NCBI GenBank assembly: GCA_034638255.1 | Contig: JAWPGT010000025.1 | Span: forward strand, 186,001 to 250,000 | Length of the DNA stretch: 64,000 nucleotides | Direction: 5' to 3' | Source: Coprinus comatus | Taxonomy: Eukaryota; Basidiomycota; Agaricomycetes; Agaricales; Agaricaceae | Shown here: one piece after another, positions 1 through 10,496 of the stretch | Numbering within the stretch: position 1 is the stretch's first letter | How the letters are laid out: every line of letters starts with the position of its first letter | Notes under the pieces: model-generated | The model's database searches: none | Told to the model about the DNA's origin: nothing | What the model saw: only the letters and a program-made list of their open reading frames with translations | Made by a program: the position numbers and the translations under genes

Positions 1-214
1 AAATCAAACGTGAGTACGGAGGATGGATGGCACACGACCGAAAATGAATTGGCGCCGGGCTGGGAAAAAGCAAGGGAGCTTACCACTGATGGAGGAAATA
101 ACGGAAGGTGTAGATGACGTAGGGTTCGCTGAGTTCGCTTTGGACAAGGGCCATGATGTGTGGGAGATCAGATTCCCCGGAATACGGTCGATAGACGATT
201 GGAGTGGTGGCCAT
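1..214 (-). CDS. naa30: NatC N-alpha-acetyltransferase catalytic subunit, 5' exon only
   Basis: The visible exon is 214 down to 84, starting at an ATG and ending at a GTAAGC donor; the rest is intron or lies outside the window. It encodes 43 residues plus two bases of a Trp codon. The stretch LSEPYVIYTFRYFLHQW is the characteristic N-terminal segment of Naa30/Mak3 proteins, which use acetyl-CoA to acetylate protein N-termini beginning Met-Leu, Met-Ile or Met-Phe in the ribosome-associated NatC complex. The GNAT acetyl-CoA loop is not visible. No usable acceptor is seen in bases 1-83, since the only nearby AG would make a 24-nt intron. The gene is divergent from KAR2. Identity rests on one short motif, but that motif is distinctive. 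Confidence 0.8.
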
Positions 215-427
215 GACTGTGCTAAAGAGAAAGGGAAGTTCTGGGGTAGGTGTGACAGTCGGTGTGACGTCGAGCAGTCACTGACGCGCTCATTAAAGGA
301 CTAAGTACCTTTAGGACTGGTGACGTATAGAGGGATTGCAGACACTTGTGATGAAACATGTTTGCATCGTAGCAGGAGTGATGATGTGTGACATCCTGAA
401 CAGTCAATAAACGTGGAAAGCGTACTG

Positions 428-435
428 CCACGTCA
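428..435 (-). promoter_or_regulatory. UPR-like element upstream of KAR2
   Basis: CCACGTCA reads TGACGTGG on the minus strand, identical to the core UPRE bound by XBP1-type bZIP factors. It lies 143-150 bp upstream of the KAR2 start codon. A related copy, ACACGTCA (TGACGTGT), is at 499-506. Sequence match is direct; binding by a fungal Hac1 is inferred from the target gene. Confidence 0.5.
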
Positions 436-577
436 AATGGTGAGCTGGAGGATCGGATGGGAGTGTAGGGGCGCACGTGACCTGGCCACGTACAAGTGAC
501 ACGTCATGGAAATAATGGAATAAATAAATAGGGTAGGTCTGCTCAGAGTCCCTAAAGTTTCTTTCACCCCGACTACA

Positions 578-2920
578 ATGTCTCTCAACGCCCGTCATCC
601 GACGCGCACACAGTCCCGGAGACTACTCTCCTCTCTCTCCTTCCTCTTCCTCGCCGTCCTCGCCATCCTCTGTTTCACTGCCCCCGTACGCGCCGAAGAG
701 TCGCACCCTGAGTACGGAACAGTTATTGGTATTGGTATGTCCTCTTGCTGTTAATCTAATATCTCTGTAATCTAACCCTTGCACAGATCTTGGTACAACG
801 TATGCATATATCCTTTAGGTTTTGTTATATTTGCTAATTAGTTGCCTTCTGCTGGACAGTTACTCCTGTGTTGGGTACGTGGCATTTATTTACTCATCCC
901 CAGCTTTTGCTTACCATTTCTTGTAGTGTTCAGCGTGGTGGCCGTGTAGAAATTATCGCCAACGACCAAGGTCATCGTATCACACCGTCATGGGTTTCTT
1001 TCACTGAGGACGAACGACTGTGAGTTCCCGCATCTACTTTACCTGCGCATATATTGATCTATCTATCTCAGTGTTGGTGACTCCGCTAAGAACGCTTTCC
1101 ACTCGAACCCTACAAACACTGTTTTCGACGCTAAGCGTCTTATTGGCCGCAAGATGGATGATCCCGAACTCAAGCGTGATATGAAGCACTGGCCCTTCAA
1201 GGTCACCGAAAAGGGTGGAAAACCCGCCGTCGCCGTTCAACACAAGGGTGACACTCGTACTTTCAGCCCCGAGGAAATCAGCGCCATGGTTCTTGGAAAG
1301 ATGAAGGAGACCGCTGAGGCTTATCTCGGCGAGAAGGTCACTCATGCCGTCGTCACTGTCCCAGCCTGTAAGTACATACCCCTGATTGCATGAATATTTG
1401 CTCATTGGCGGTATTAGACTTCAACGACGCTCAGCGCCAAGCTACCAAGGATGCCGGAACTATCGCTGGTCTTACAGTCCTCCGTATCATCAACGAGCCC
1501 ACTGCCGCCGCTATCGCCTACGGTCTTAACAAGAAGGGTGGTGAATCTCAAATCATCGTCTACGATCTTGGTGGTGGAACTTTCGATGTCTCCCTCCTAT
1601 CTATTGATGATGGTGTATTCGAGGTCTTGGCTACCGCTGGTGACACCCATCTTGGTGGTGAAGATTTCGACAACCGTGTTATCGAATATCTCGTCAAGCA
1701 GTACAAGAAGAAGACCGGAACTGATGTTACTAAGAACCTCCGTGCTCTCGGTAAACTGAAGCGTGAAGTCGAAAAGGCCAAGCGTACCCTCTCCAGCCAA
1801 CAGTCCACTCGCATCGAAATTGAGAGTTTCGAGGACGGTAATGACTTCTCCGAGACTCTCACTCGTGCCAAGTTCGAAGAACTCAACATGGACCTCTTCC
1901 GCAAGACCATGAAGCCCGTTGAACAAGTTCTCAAGGATGCTAATGTCAAGAAGGAAGATATCGATGAGGTATGTTTTATCAAGCTTATTTTTCCTACAGA
2001 AATTCTGATTTTCTCTCCTTCAGGTTGTCCTTGTTGGTGGTTCCACTCGTATTCCCAAGGTTCAACAACTCCTCAAGGAATTGTTCAATGGCAAGGAGCC
2101 CTCCAAGGGAATCAACCCCGATGAGGCTGTCGCCTATGGTGCTGCCGTTCAAGGTGGTATTCTCTCAGGAGCTGAGGGAACCGCTGATGTCGTCCTTGTT
2201 GATGTCAACCCTCTTACCCTCGGTATCGAGACCACTGGCGGAGTTTTCACCAAGCTCATTCCCCGTAACACTGTCATCCCCACCAAGAAGAGCCAGATTT
2301 TCTCCACCGCCGCTGATAACCAACCTACTGTCCTTATCCAAGTCTTCGAGGGTGAACGTTCGCTCACCAAGGATAACAACCTCCTTGGCAAGTTCGAGCT
2401 CACTGGTATTCCTCCCGCTCCTCGTGGTGTTCCTCAAATCGAGGTCACTTTCGAAGTTGATGCCAATGGTATCATGAAGGTTTCCGCTTCCGATAAGGGA
2501 ACCGGCAAATCTGAGGCCATCACTATCAAGAACGAGAAGGGACGTCTCTCCCAAGAGGAAATTGAACGCATGGTTGCCGAAGCTGAGAAGTTCGCCGCTG
2601 AGGACGAGCAACAACGCAAGAGGATCGAGGCTCTCAACTCTTTGTCTTCCTTCATCTACGGTCTCAAGAGCCAGGTCGCCGACTCTGAAGGTCTTGGTGG
2701 CAAGATTTCTGACGAGGACAAGGCCACTATATTGGATGCTGTTAAGGAAACTACCGAATGGATCGACGACAATGGCTCTAGTGCCAGTGTCGAGGATCTT
2801 GAAGAGAAGTTGGCTGAGGTACAAGGTATCGTCAACCCCATCACCACCAAACTTTACTCTGGTGGTGCTGGTGCCTCCGAGGATGACGAAGACTCTGGTC
2901 GTGATCACGATGAGCTGTAA
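578..2920 (+). CDS. kar2: ER Hsp70 chaperone BiP/Kar2
   Basis: Exons: 578-734, 787-799, 860-874, 927-1019, 1072-1367, 1418-1968, 2024-2920, together 2022 nt and 673 residues. The protein is the luminal Hsp70 that drives ER import, folding and ER-associated degradation. The N-terminus is a signal peptide: an Arg-rich start, a Leu/Phe-rich core and AEE near the cleavage site. The nucleotide-binding domain follows with phosphate-1 loop DLGTTYS, then the phosphate-2 motif [10 protein letters not shown] and [13 protein letters not shown]. The substrate-binding domain begins after the linker [10 protein letters not shown]. The C-terminus is HDEL, the fungal ER retrieval signal. The length is normal for BiP. 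Two of the exons are only 13 and 15 nt and encode the DLGTTYSCVG loop. UPR-like sites lie upstream. Identification is secure. Confidence 0.97.
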
Positions 2921-3439
2921 TTTTATTTAGTTGATTATTCTCACAGCGCTTCGCGTGGGGCCTGTAGACACCTGAGGAAGGGTGTTCAAAAGAGATTGTA
3001 TTACCGTAGAAGGACTGGTAGTATTTAATTATTAGCAGCAGCAGTCTATACCAAGCATTTATTTACATTTATCAATCTTGTTGACAGCTTTGCTTAAATT
3101 CAAAGGGTTTAAAACTTATCGTTGTGAATCTCAGGAGTAGGTAACTCGCACTGTCATTTTCATTGGCTCAGAACGGTTAGGTGTATTCTTGACAACGGAT
3201 ATAACCATTCTTCATAGAGCATCGAACCTAGAAGCATCCATTTATTATGTACATTATAACTATATATAGTATTTTTAAGTACAGAGGATAGTCTTGTCAT
3301 GCTCTGTGCACATGCACATGCACAATCGTGTTCACAGTTATGCTTCAAATTTTAAATTCAATAAACTGCAGTCTGCAAAAGGTCATTCTAGTAATGCAAA
3401 CTTGAAATGGATCACTCATCTACTAGTAATAACCTCCGA

Positions 3440-3760
3440 ACGTGCCAAGTCAAAATTCCAAGAGTTTCAGGATCTTGGGAGGTGGATTAAAGAGAAGAGG
3501 AGCGATGTTCAAGGGATGTATTAAGGGGTAAAAATTTGTGGTGCATTTCTTCGGAGCATTGAGGTGTCATTGGTAAGGGAGTTCCTGCGAATTTGCTCTG
3601 AATCTTTACTTACTCCGAGTCTGAAGTTGAAGTGGATCAGAGGGAGTTGATATTTCTCAAAAGGATAGATGATGGTGGTGAATCGTGTGCGTGAGACATA
3701 CCTAAAAATATAGAGAATTTAGTTGCTAAAAAAAAATTCGGAAAGTGATAGATCGCTTAT
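3440..3760 (+). repeat. Degenerate direct repeat, copy A
   Basis: Shares an ordered series of similar segments with 4540-4960: 'gatgttcaagggatgtattaa' versus 'gatgtttaagggatgaatta', then a 'tttactyactccgagt' segment, then 'acctaa..atag..aat'. Order and orientation are the same, with gaps between. It may be a decayed tandem duplication; no coding content is recognised. Confidence 0.45.
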
Positions 3761-4539
3761 TCGATTTTTTTTTTTTTTTTTTGTGCAGATTATGCATATG
3801 ACGTTCCTTTTTTTTTCAAGCTCTTTTCTCAGCTACATCGTTGACAACGTTGATACTTAATAACCATTTTAAATTTTGAATTCCAGAGTGTGTGTACACA
3901 AAATCGGGATGTCTACCTCCAAGCTCAATCCATGGCTTCTAAACCACCATCAGGATGTTTCTCTGTATCATATGGTGCCAATAATTCTTTGCGTTGTCGG
4001 ATTTTCCGTTTGTTCTTTTCGATTAGAACAGTGACGTTGAGATGAAGGATAATACAACGATTAGGACTGAACTGTATAATATAATTTGTATGTATTAGTT
4101 ATTATATATGTAAGGGTACAGTGAACCTCGTACAAAACCAAATCCATGATAGTCGTCTTCGTGAATCTTGGTCCTTCAGATGTAGGAAAACTCCATGTAC
4201 TCAAAATTCCTCCTTACCAAAAGATAACAACAATCCCCCCCCAAAAAAAAAATTGAATTGTTTTTTGTGTTTTTTATTATTATTATTATAGATGTTTAGT
4301 ATAGTTATACCATAGAATATGATAGAGAGAACCTCACAGAGTTAGTAGCTATGAAACTAAAAGCGATACTAGTTACACGACGGAAATAAGGTTCAGAGTT
4401 ATTTGACATCCATACTGAGAGTATTGGTGGGATTGAGTATATTCCTGGGATTGTTAGGTAGAGGGAGAAGTAGGCTATGTATTTGTTGGTTGTTCCTGTA
4501 TTATTTTTGATTTTTTTTTTGGCGTTAGTATGTAGTTGG

Positions 4540-4960
4540 AAGGGAATTATGGTGGATTCAAATTAAAGGGAGATGACGATGTTTAAGGGATGAATTAAGA
4601 GATGAATGAGGGGTTATTTTTTGGTGGAGTAAGGAGTCAGGTCCGGGAGTAGGGTAAATACTGTGAGTGGATTGTGGGTTGTTTCGAAAGTTGCAAAACG
4701 TTAATTAATGGGTGAGAGTGATTTCAGGAACTTCATGAGAGTATAACTCCTCTGGGCATCCGATGCATCATTCCCTGGCAACCTTGCTCTTTACTCCGAG
4801 TCCCGAGTTCGAGCACAAAGTGGATGTGGATGTGGAAAGTTTTTGGGAGTTGAAAACAAGAGACAAAGGTGATGATAGTAATAATAGAGTCTGAGAACAC
4901 GTACCTAAGAAGATAGAAAATCCGGTTATTGATAAGTATGAAATTATAGCTGTTGGGATC
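4540..4960 (+). repeat. Degenerate direct repeat, copy B
   Basis: Second copy of the block at 3440-3760, longer because of insertions. The best-kept parts are near 4570-4600, 4790-4805 and 4900-4925. Noticed by eye only. Confidence 0.45.
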
Positions 4961-5374
4961 CCTCGGTTATTGTATTTATCGGAGAAGTAGGCGGATATGA
5001 GTGTTACTGTTTGTTTTATGATTTAGGGACGAAAAACCCAAGAGAAAGGAAAAAAGTGGATGATGTTAGTTTCAAGGGGGTTTCGGATTAGAAAATGTAC
5101 CGTCGGAGGAAAAAGAAGGAGAGAAGTTCGTCGCGTAGAAATGAATGAGATGGATTATGTCCAAGTTGTAAGATCTTTGAATGTCATTATCGGCAATCGT
5201 TTGCATATCCATCAGACAATAATCGGTTTTGTGTTCGTTTTTTCGATCATACGTAATAGTAACGTAAACCCCACATTTAAAACAAATTCAAAACCCGCAA
5301 TCATAATCAACGTCAACGTATAAAAAGGCTATAATTAGTATGTCAACTTGATCAGCATCAAAAATCGATGACCC

Positions 5375-6814
5375 ACCAATAAATCCAGCACCGAAAGGCC
5401 CCACACTCAACAACTGCGATCTAACCGGGCTGGATCCCAATTGATTAACAATCGAGGGTAAAAACAACGCAAGACCATATAATGTAGTCCCAATAAACTG
5501 ATGAAGTTTATGAGAACATGGATTGATGTGATGCTTTGGATGATTTCGCTGAATTTGAATTTGTCTTTTGGTGTTTGTTATAGACGGACGGTCAAGTTCC
5601 AGGCGTCGGTTTATTAAAGATTTATCGAAGGGTGTTAGGAATTTGGAGTGGGAAGGTGTTGAGGGGATTAGGAAGAAGCCTAAGAGGCCGATTAGGATTG
5701 TAAAGAGACCTTCCTGTTCGTATTTAGTGAGTAGAAATGGGTGAGTAAGTGATTGTTATGTCGAAGCTTGATAGGAGTTTGGAAGAGAAGATGGAGATAT
5801 AGGAAGTACGTACGAGAATGAATATCCAAGCCCATCCAGGTTTTCCACCGATGCCTTCCATATTTTGAATCGCAGCGGCTAAGAGGCCTGAGAGTGCCCC
5901 AGATAATTGGGATAATGCTTTTAGTAGAAGGTAATTTATTACTAAAGATGAAACGTACTGATGCAGTTGAGAAGAAGAGTGCAATCCTAACGGAATATGA
6001 ACATGAGATGATGTGATTCTGTGTAGTTCAAGGCTGGATTTGACTTTTACCTCAGAGATATATCTCTGCGGGTGTAGAATCCCGAGAGATAAAGAACGAT
6101 GCCAGGGAACATTGGTCCTTCAACTAACCCCAAGATTGCTTGCACTACTACTAACCCTGCGAATGATGATACCAATCCTGGATTTTTAATTTCATTAACA
6201 TACATAAATTCGGTCTTGGGCTTTGCATACCTTGTAAAGTGACTATAACACCCCAAACAGTGAGCAAAGTTGGCATGAGAAGACGTGGACCAATCCATCG
6301 AAGAAGTAAGTTGGATGGTAACTCTGCTACGATGTAAGGACTAATTCCGAGAGTTCGAGTCATGGAAATCAATATAACGGCGTTTCAATATTAACGTTCA
6401 AAGTCATGACAGGTATATGACTTGTTACTTACGCGTAGAGAACGGTGACGCATATTTGATATTGGTGATCCGTCAGGTGTAGTCCACTTTATAAGCCAGC
6501 TACGCGGGCATTTCCTGTTTATAAAAAACGGAGACTTTATTCCTGGTGTCATTCGGGTAATAACAGGAGTTATGTACCAATATTAGCACGATCCTAATAC
6601 ACATGTATTGTCAGTTTTCTTGTTTGACAGATGTTCAGAGCAGAGGTACCAAGAAAGAAAGTAGATAGAATAATGCCATCACAGGTACGATGGTATAATC
6701 CAACTCTCGTACCGCTCTTTTCTCTACATAGCTAATGGTTCTTCCATGTGCTTCATTTGATTGTGATTTTGCAGAGTTTGCTTCGGCTCTTTGTAGATCT
6801 GAATCTTGGCTCAT
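5375..6814 (-). pseudogene. Decayed MFS transporter (ACS/Dal5-like), paralogue of the gene at 8387
   Basis: Reading from an ATG at 6814, the exon plan copies the intact + strand gene: exon 1 is 6650-6814, then a 16-nt exon at 6578-6593 encoding DRANIG, then GNARVAGL, YAPYIVAELPSNLL, LVEGPMFPGIVLYLSGFYTRR, SGALSGLLAAAI and EGLFTILIGLLGFF. Lesions are clear. An in-frame TAA at 6489-6491 replaces the Glu codon after GNARVAGL. Frame changes occur near 5565-5585 and 5485-5495. The acceptor before SGALSGLL is out of phase. Homology stops after GPFGAGFIG near 5375, so about the last five exons are missing. This is an inverted, truncated and non-functional duplicate. Confidence 0.85.
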
Positions 6815-8288
6815 GATTTGTCAAAGGACAACAAGTCTACAAGTCCCTTGAAGATGGTAAAGTGCGGTGATACCGATCGGAGTGGGGATGGAATAGATCT
6901 AGAATAAGCTTTTTCTTTTTCATAATGAACGGACTCATGCCAGACCTGCCTGAGAAGCTTAGACTCCACAAGTTGATGTAGATTGCAATCAGGATCACAT
7001 GGGTATTTGAGAAGGTTGTCATCCTGTGTGAGGAAAAATCATAGCTGTGGGATATAAGCTCCAGGTAGATGTGAAAGTTGAACATGTATTCGAGTTCCAT
7101 ATCAAAGAAGCGATTGAAGTATGTAGTGTGAGGGTGGGCTAATTAGTACTGTTGCGTGAAGTCAAAATCTAGATGCTAAGTTGTTTATTACCAGAAGCTA
7201 TCGATACCACTCAGATATTAATATGGGGTCGTGATGCTTCTGTGCTTCCAAAACGTGCCTCGACATTGTAAATGAACAATATGTTGAAAGACGACTCGGA
7301 CTCGCTTAGATAGATTAAAGAATAAAATAATCGACTGTAGTTCTCTTAGGTTGGTACATTTATTTCGGATAAAAAGAGGTATAAGCAGTAGCCAAGGACC
7401 CCCACGACTGTGTGGAAATGCCTTTAAAGCCCCGTTTGATTGTAGCAATGATGGGGACTGAGTACTGAATGTTGAACTTTAAACAAATCATAATTCATCG
7501 CTTGGGTTGCCATTCGCGCATGCTTATGGCGAGCGCCTTTTGTTTCTGAAGATTGATAGCGTACCTGAATATCTCTTTGCAGAGAGGTATAATCATAATC
7601 ACATTTGATAGTCTAGTTAGCCACCAAAGTCTTCAAAGTCCGTATCCACCGTAATTTTATCAGGGATGTCTCTCTCTACTGGTTGCTAATTTTATTAGAA
7701 CATAGATCGTTACTTATCTACAGTGCTTCTCTACATATTCGCTTACAAGTCTCTCAATCTCTTTAAACAATGTGGAGATTTGAATAGTATCAAAGGAGAT
7801 AGGATATAAATAGACATGTGTCCCTGACGACTGTGTGACTTGTGACTTGCAAAAGACCGTGGTTTCTTCTTGTTGATTCTGATTCCTCTGATGATTCATG
7901 AAGCGCTTGGACACACATCGACCCTGTTGCAGCTTTCATGGGACACTTCTGCGGGCTATTGATTGGGCAAAAACAACTAATGGCACGGAACTGTCGTGAG
8001 CATGGTTTGCATTTTTCATGGCAGCGCCGGGTATACAATCATTGGAAATTGATTAATTTATACTTGCATCTTCGGAGTTGTATCCAATTCAGGGGTGGAA
8101 TTGTATGTTCTCCATCAGCTGGGCAAGTCATACATCCAGCGGGGTAAGTAACTTGTACCATCCACACCTTCGCCGTCATTCAATCTCTTGATGCAATAAC
8201 TCAAATTTTAGTTTTGGTACCACATACGTGTGATATTTCCGGGCAGAACCTTGTGGGTTAGCTTGTATGGCCTTGGACCTTTTGCTTC
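6815..8288. other. Intergenic region between the head-to-head MFS copies
   Basis: Holds the divergent 5' regions of the dead and live transporter copies. No other gene is supportable; open frames of 66-87 codons on both strands have no recognisable content. Confidence 0.55.
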
Positions 8289-8295
8289 TATAAAG
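8289..8295 (+). promoter_or_regulatory. TATA box of MFS gene
   Basis: TATAAAG lies 98 bp before the start codon at 8387, within normal range for a fungal TATA box with a short 5' UTR. Seen by sequence only. Confidence 0.4.
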
Positions 8296-8386
8296 TAATA
8301 AACCCCGACCTATAAATGTACTAGTTCCAAAACTGACACAGCATACTCGTTTTCCCCCCGAGTTCAGCTAACAAACAGTCTCCAGG

Positions 8387-10496
8387 ATGTCCAAAACCGA
8401 GATTGTTGGGTCGCAGTCTTCTGCAAACTCCGTTAAGGATGTCAAGATTAATCCAGAACTTCAGAGACGCGCACTGAGGAAGCTTGATCTCCATGTCCTC
8501 CCCGTCATGACAATATTCTTCTTCATGTCTTTCCTGGTGAGTCTCAGTACTTGATCTGTATACTTTGATGGAGACTAATATACATGTAGGATCGTACTAA
8601 TATCGGTAAGGCACCTACGTAACTTCAGTTAACATTACTATGGCTCATAAAACAAATAGGAAATGCCCGAGTTGCTGGTCTAGAAAGTGATCTTCACCTT
8701 TCGGAATATCAATACAAAGTCTGCGTTACGATTCTTTACGTCCCATATATTCTTTCGGAAGTCCCTTCCAATCTGGTCCTGAAGCACATTGGTCCTCACT
8801 TGATGCTTCCTACTATATTATCGCTATGGGGGGTGGTTACTTGTCTTCAAGGTAAGGGTCCTAGCAATGCTATTGGCCGAAGAATATGCTAACAATTCGT
8901 AGGTCTGGTCTTTAACTTCCAGGGATTGCTCGCTGCTCGTTTCTTCCTTGGAATTCTCGAAGGACCTATGTTGCCTGCCATCGTTCTATACCTATCTGCA
9001 TTCTACACTCGACGGGAGCTTGGTATTCGGTTAGTCATATTATTTCTATATTTTGCGCGATATATGCTAATTATCTACAATAGTATTGCTACGATCTTCA
9101 CCGCTACTTCAGTATGTATTCTATAGTTCAACGGGCGTTCTTGTTACTAACACTTTACAGCTTGCCGGTGCATTCTCTGGTCTGTTGGCCGCTGCTATTT
9201 CTAACATGGCCGGTATTGGTGGAAGGCCGGGTTGGGCGTGGATCTTTATTCTCGTAAGTGATCAAAGCCAGCTCCAAACATCAAATCACTTACTGATGCA
9301 CGGTTTTAGGAGGGTCTCCTTACCTTCCTTATCGGCTTTAGTGGATTCTTCATCATTCCAAAAAGCCCAGCCGCAGCCAAATTCTTGACATCCGATGAGA
9401 GAGAGTGAGAAGATTAAAGTTACTTCTTGCTTAAAAAACTGACAATTCCACTAGAATGATTCTTGCCCGTCTGGAGAAGGATCGTCCTGCGTCTTTGAAC
9501 GGTGGCAAATTCCATATTAGAGAAGTTGCTCGCGCACTTCTGTCCCCTCATGTCATCTTGTTGATCATCGTTTGCTTCTTCAATGGAACTACGCTTTATG
9601 GATTGGCAATCTTTATGCCCTCTATCGTCCGCTCCCTAGGATTCTCTCCTATCAAATCTCAACTTCTTGCTGTCGGTCCATTTGGAGCTGGCTTTGTTGG
9701 TATGTAATATCAGATTTAACTGGAGATCATTAATTTAATTGATTATTTTTCTTAGTCACTCTGTTCCTCTCTTACATTTCCGACAGATACCGTTCACGAA
9801 CGATACCCATTGCATGCAGTGCTATTCTTTCGGCCATCGGCTATGCCATCTATCTAAGTAAGTAACAAGTTTCTTCCCATATGTTCGGTAATTGACAGGA
9901 TATCTTTCAAATAGGCTCTGATAGTCCGTATACACTTTACGGGTCGCTCTTCCTTACATTATCCGGAGTGTTCTCTATCCCTCCTATCTCCTCGGCATGG
10001 ATATCAAACAATTCCGAGCCCCATTATCGCCGTGCTACAAGTATTGCATTATCTGCTGTAACCACTAACTGTGTAAGAATCTACTCGATGTTTAACACTC
10101 GACCAATGCTAATTACATCTTTTACTTCAGGGTGGTATCCTGAGCACATGGATGTTCCCATCAAGCGCCGCTCCTAAGTATGAGCGTACTATTGTCATGA
10201 ACCTGGTCTTGTAAGTTTAACCTAAAATTGCTTATTGGAAAGAAAACTAAATTGGAGTAATTTACAGTGTTTTGTTGATGGCTGCCATCGTCATTTTTAA
10301 TGGATTGATGCTCCATTGGAAAAATAAACAGAAAGAAGATTCTGTTTACCGTGAACGGATTCTTGCACCTTATAACGAGCATAATACGAATAGTGGTAGT
10401 GATTCAGAGTCTGGTTATGAGAAGGAACAAGAGGCTAATAGGAAAGCTTGGCTTGATCTTGGAGATAGACATCCTGATTTCAAGTATGCTATCTAA
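8387..10496 (+). CDS. MFS transporter, anion:cation symporter (Dal5/Tna1-like) family
   Basis: Twelve exons: 8387-8536, 8590-8605, 8660-8851, 8903-9029, 9084-9111, 9161-9253, 9310-9404, 9455-9699, 9756-9857, 9915-10072, 10131-10210, 10268-10496, totalling 1515 nt and 504 residues. After a hydrophilic N-terminus, the DRTNIGNARVAGLE signature after TM1 is typical of the allantoate/nicotinate permease family of plasma-membrane proton symporters for organic anions. Other family blocks are EVPSNLVLK, GILEGPMLPAIVLYLS, FYTRRE, GLLAAAI and GRPGWAWIFI. The C-terminus is hydrophilic and acidic. The substrate cannot be read from sequence. Introns are 49-58 nt and all junctions keep frame. A truncated, inactivated paralogue lies head-to-head at 5375-6814. 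Confidence 0.92.

Larger units (their letters stand above)
2921..5374. other. AT-rich intergenic region
   Basis: No supportable gene. It holds the KAR2 3' UTR, an 18-nt poly-T run at 3765-3782, a short TTA microsatellite near 4275, and two degenerate related blocks (listed separately). Short open frames here lack homology, splice logic or codon bias. Confidence 0.6.

Noticed and set aside
23..304. 93-codon open frame on the + strand
   Set aside because: It overlaps the NAA30 first exon in antisense and the KAR2 promoter, and has no protein-like features.
1034..2908. Long minus-strand frames opposite KAR2 (up to 247 codons)
   Set aside because: Antisense shadows of a strongly codon-biased Hsp70 gene.
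5060..5323. 87-codon frame on the + strand
   Set aside because: Basic start and low-complexity end, no homology or splice context, in a decayed region.
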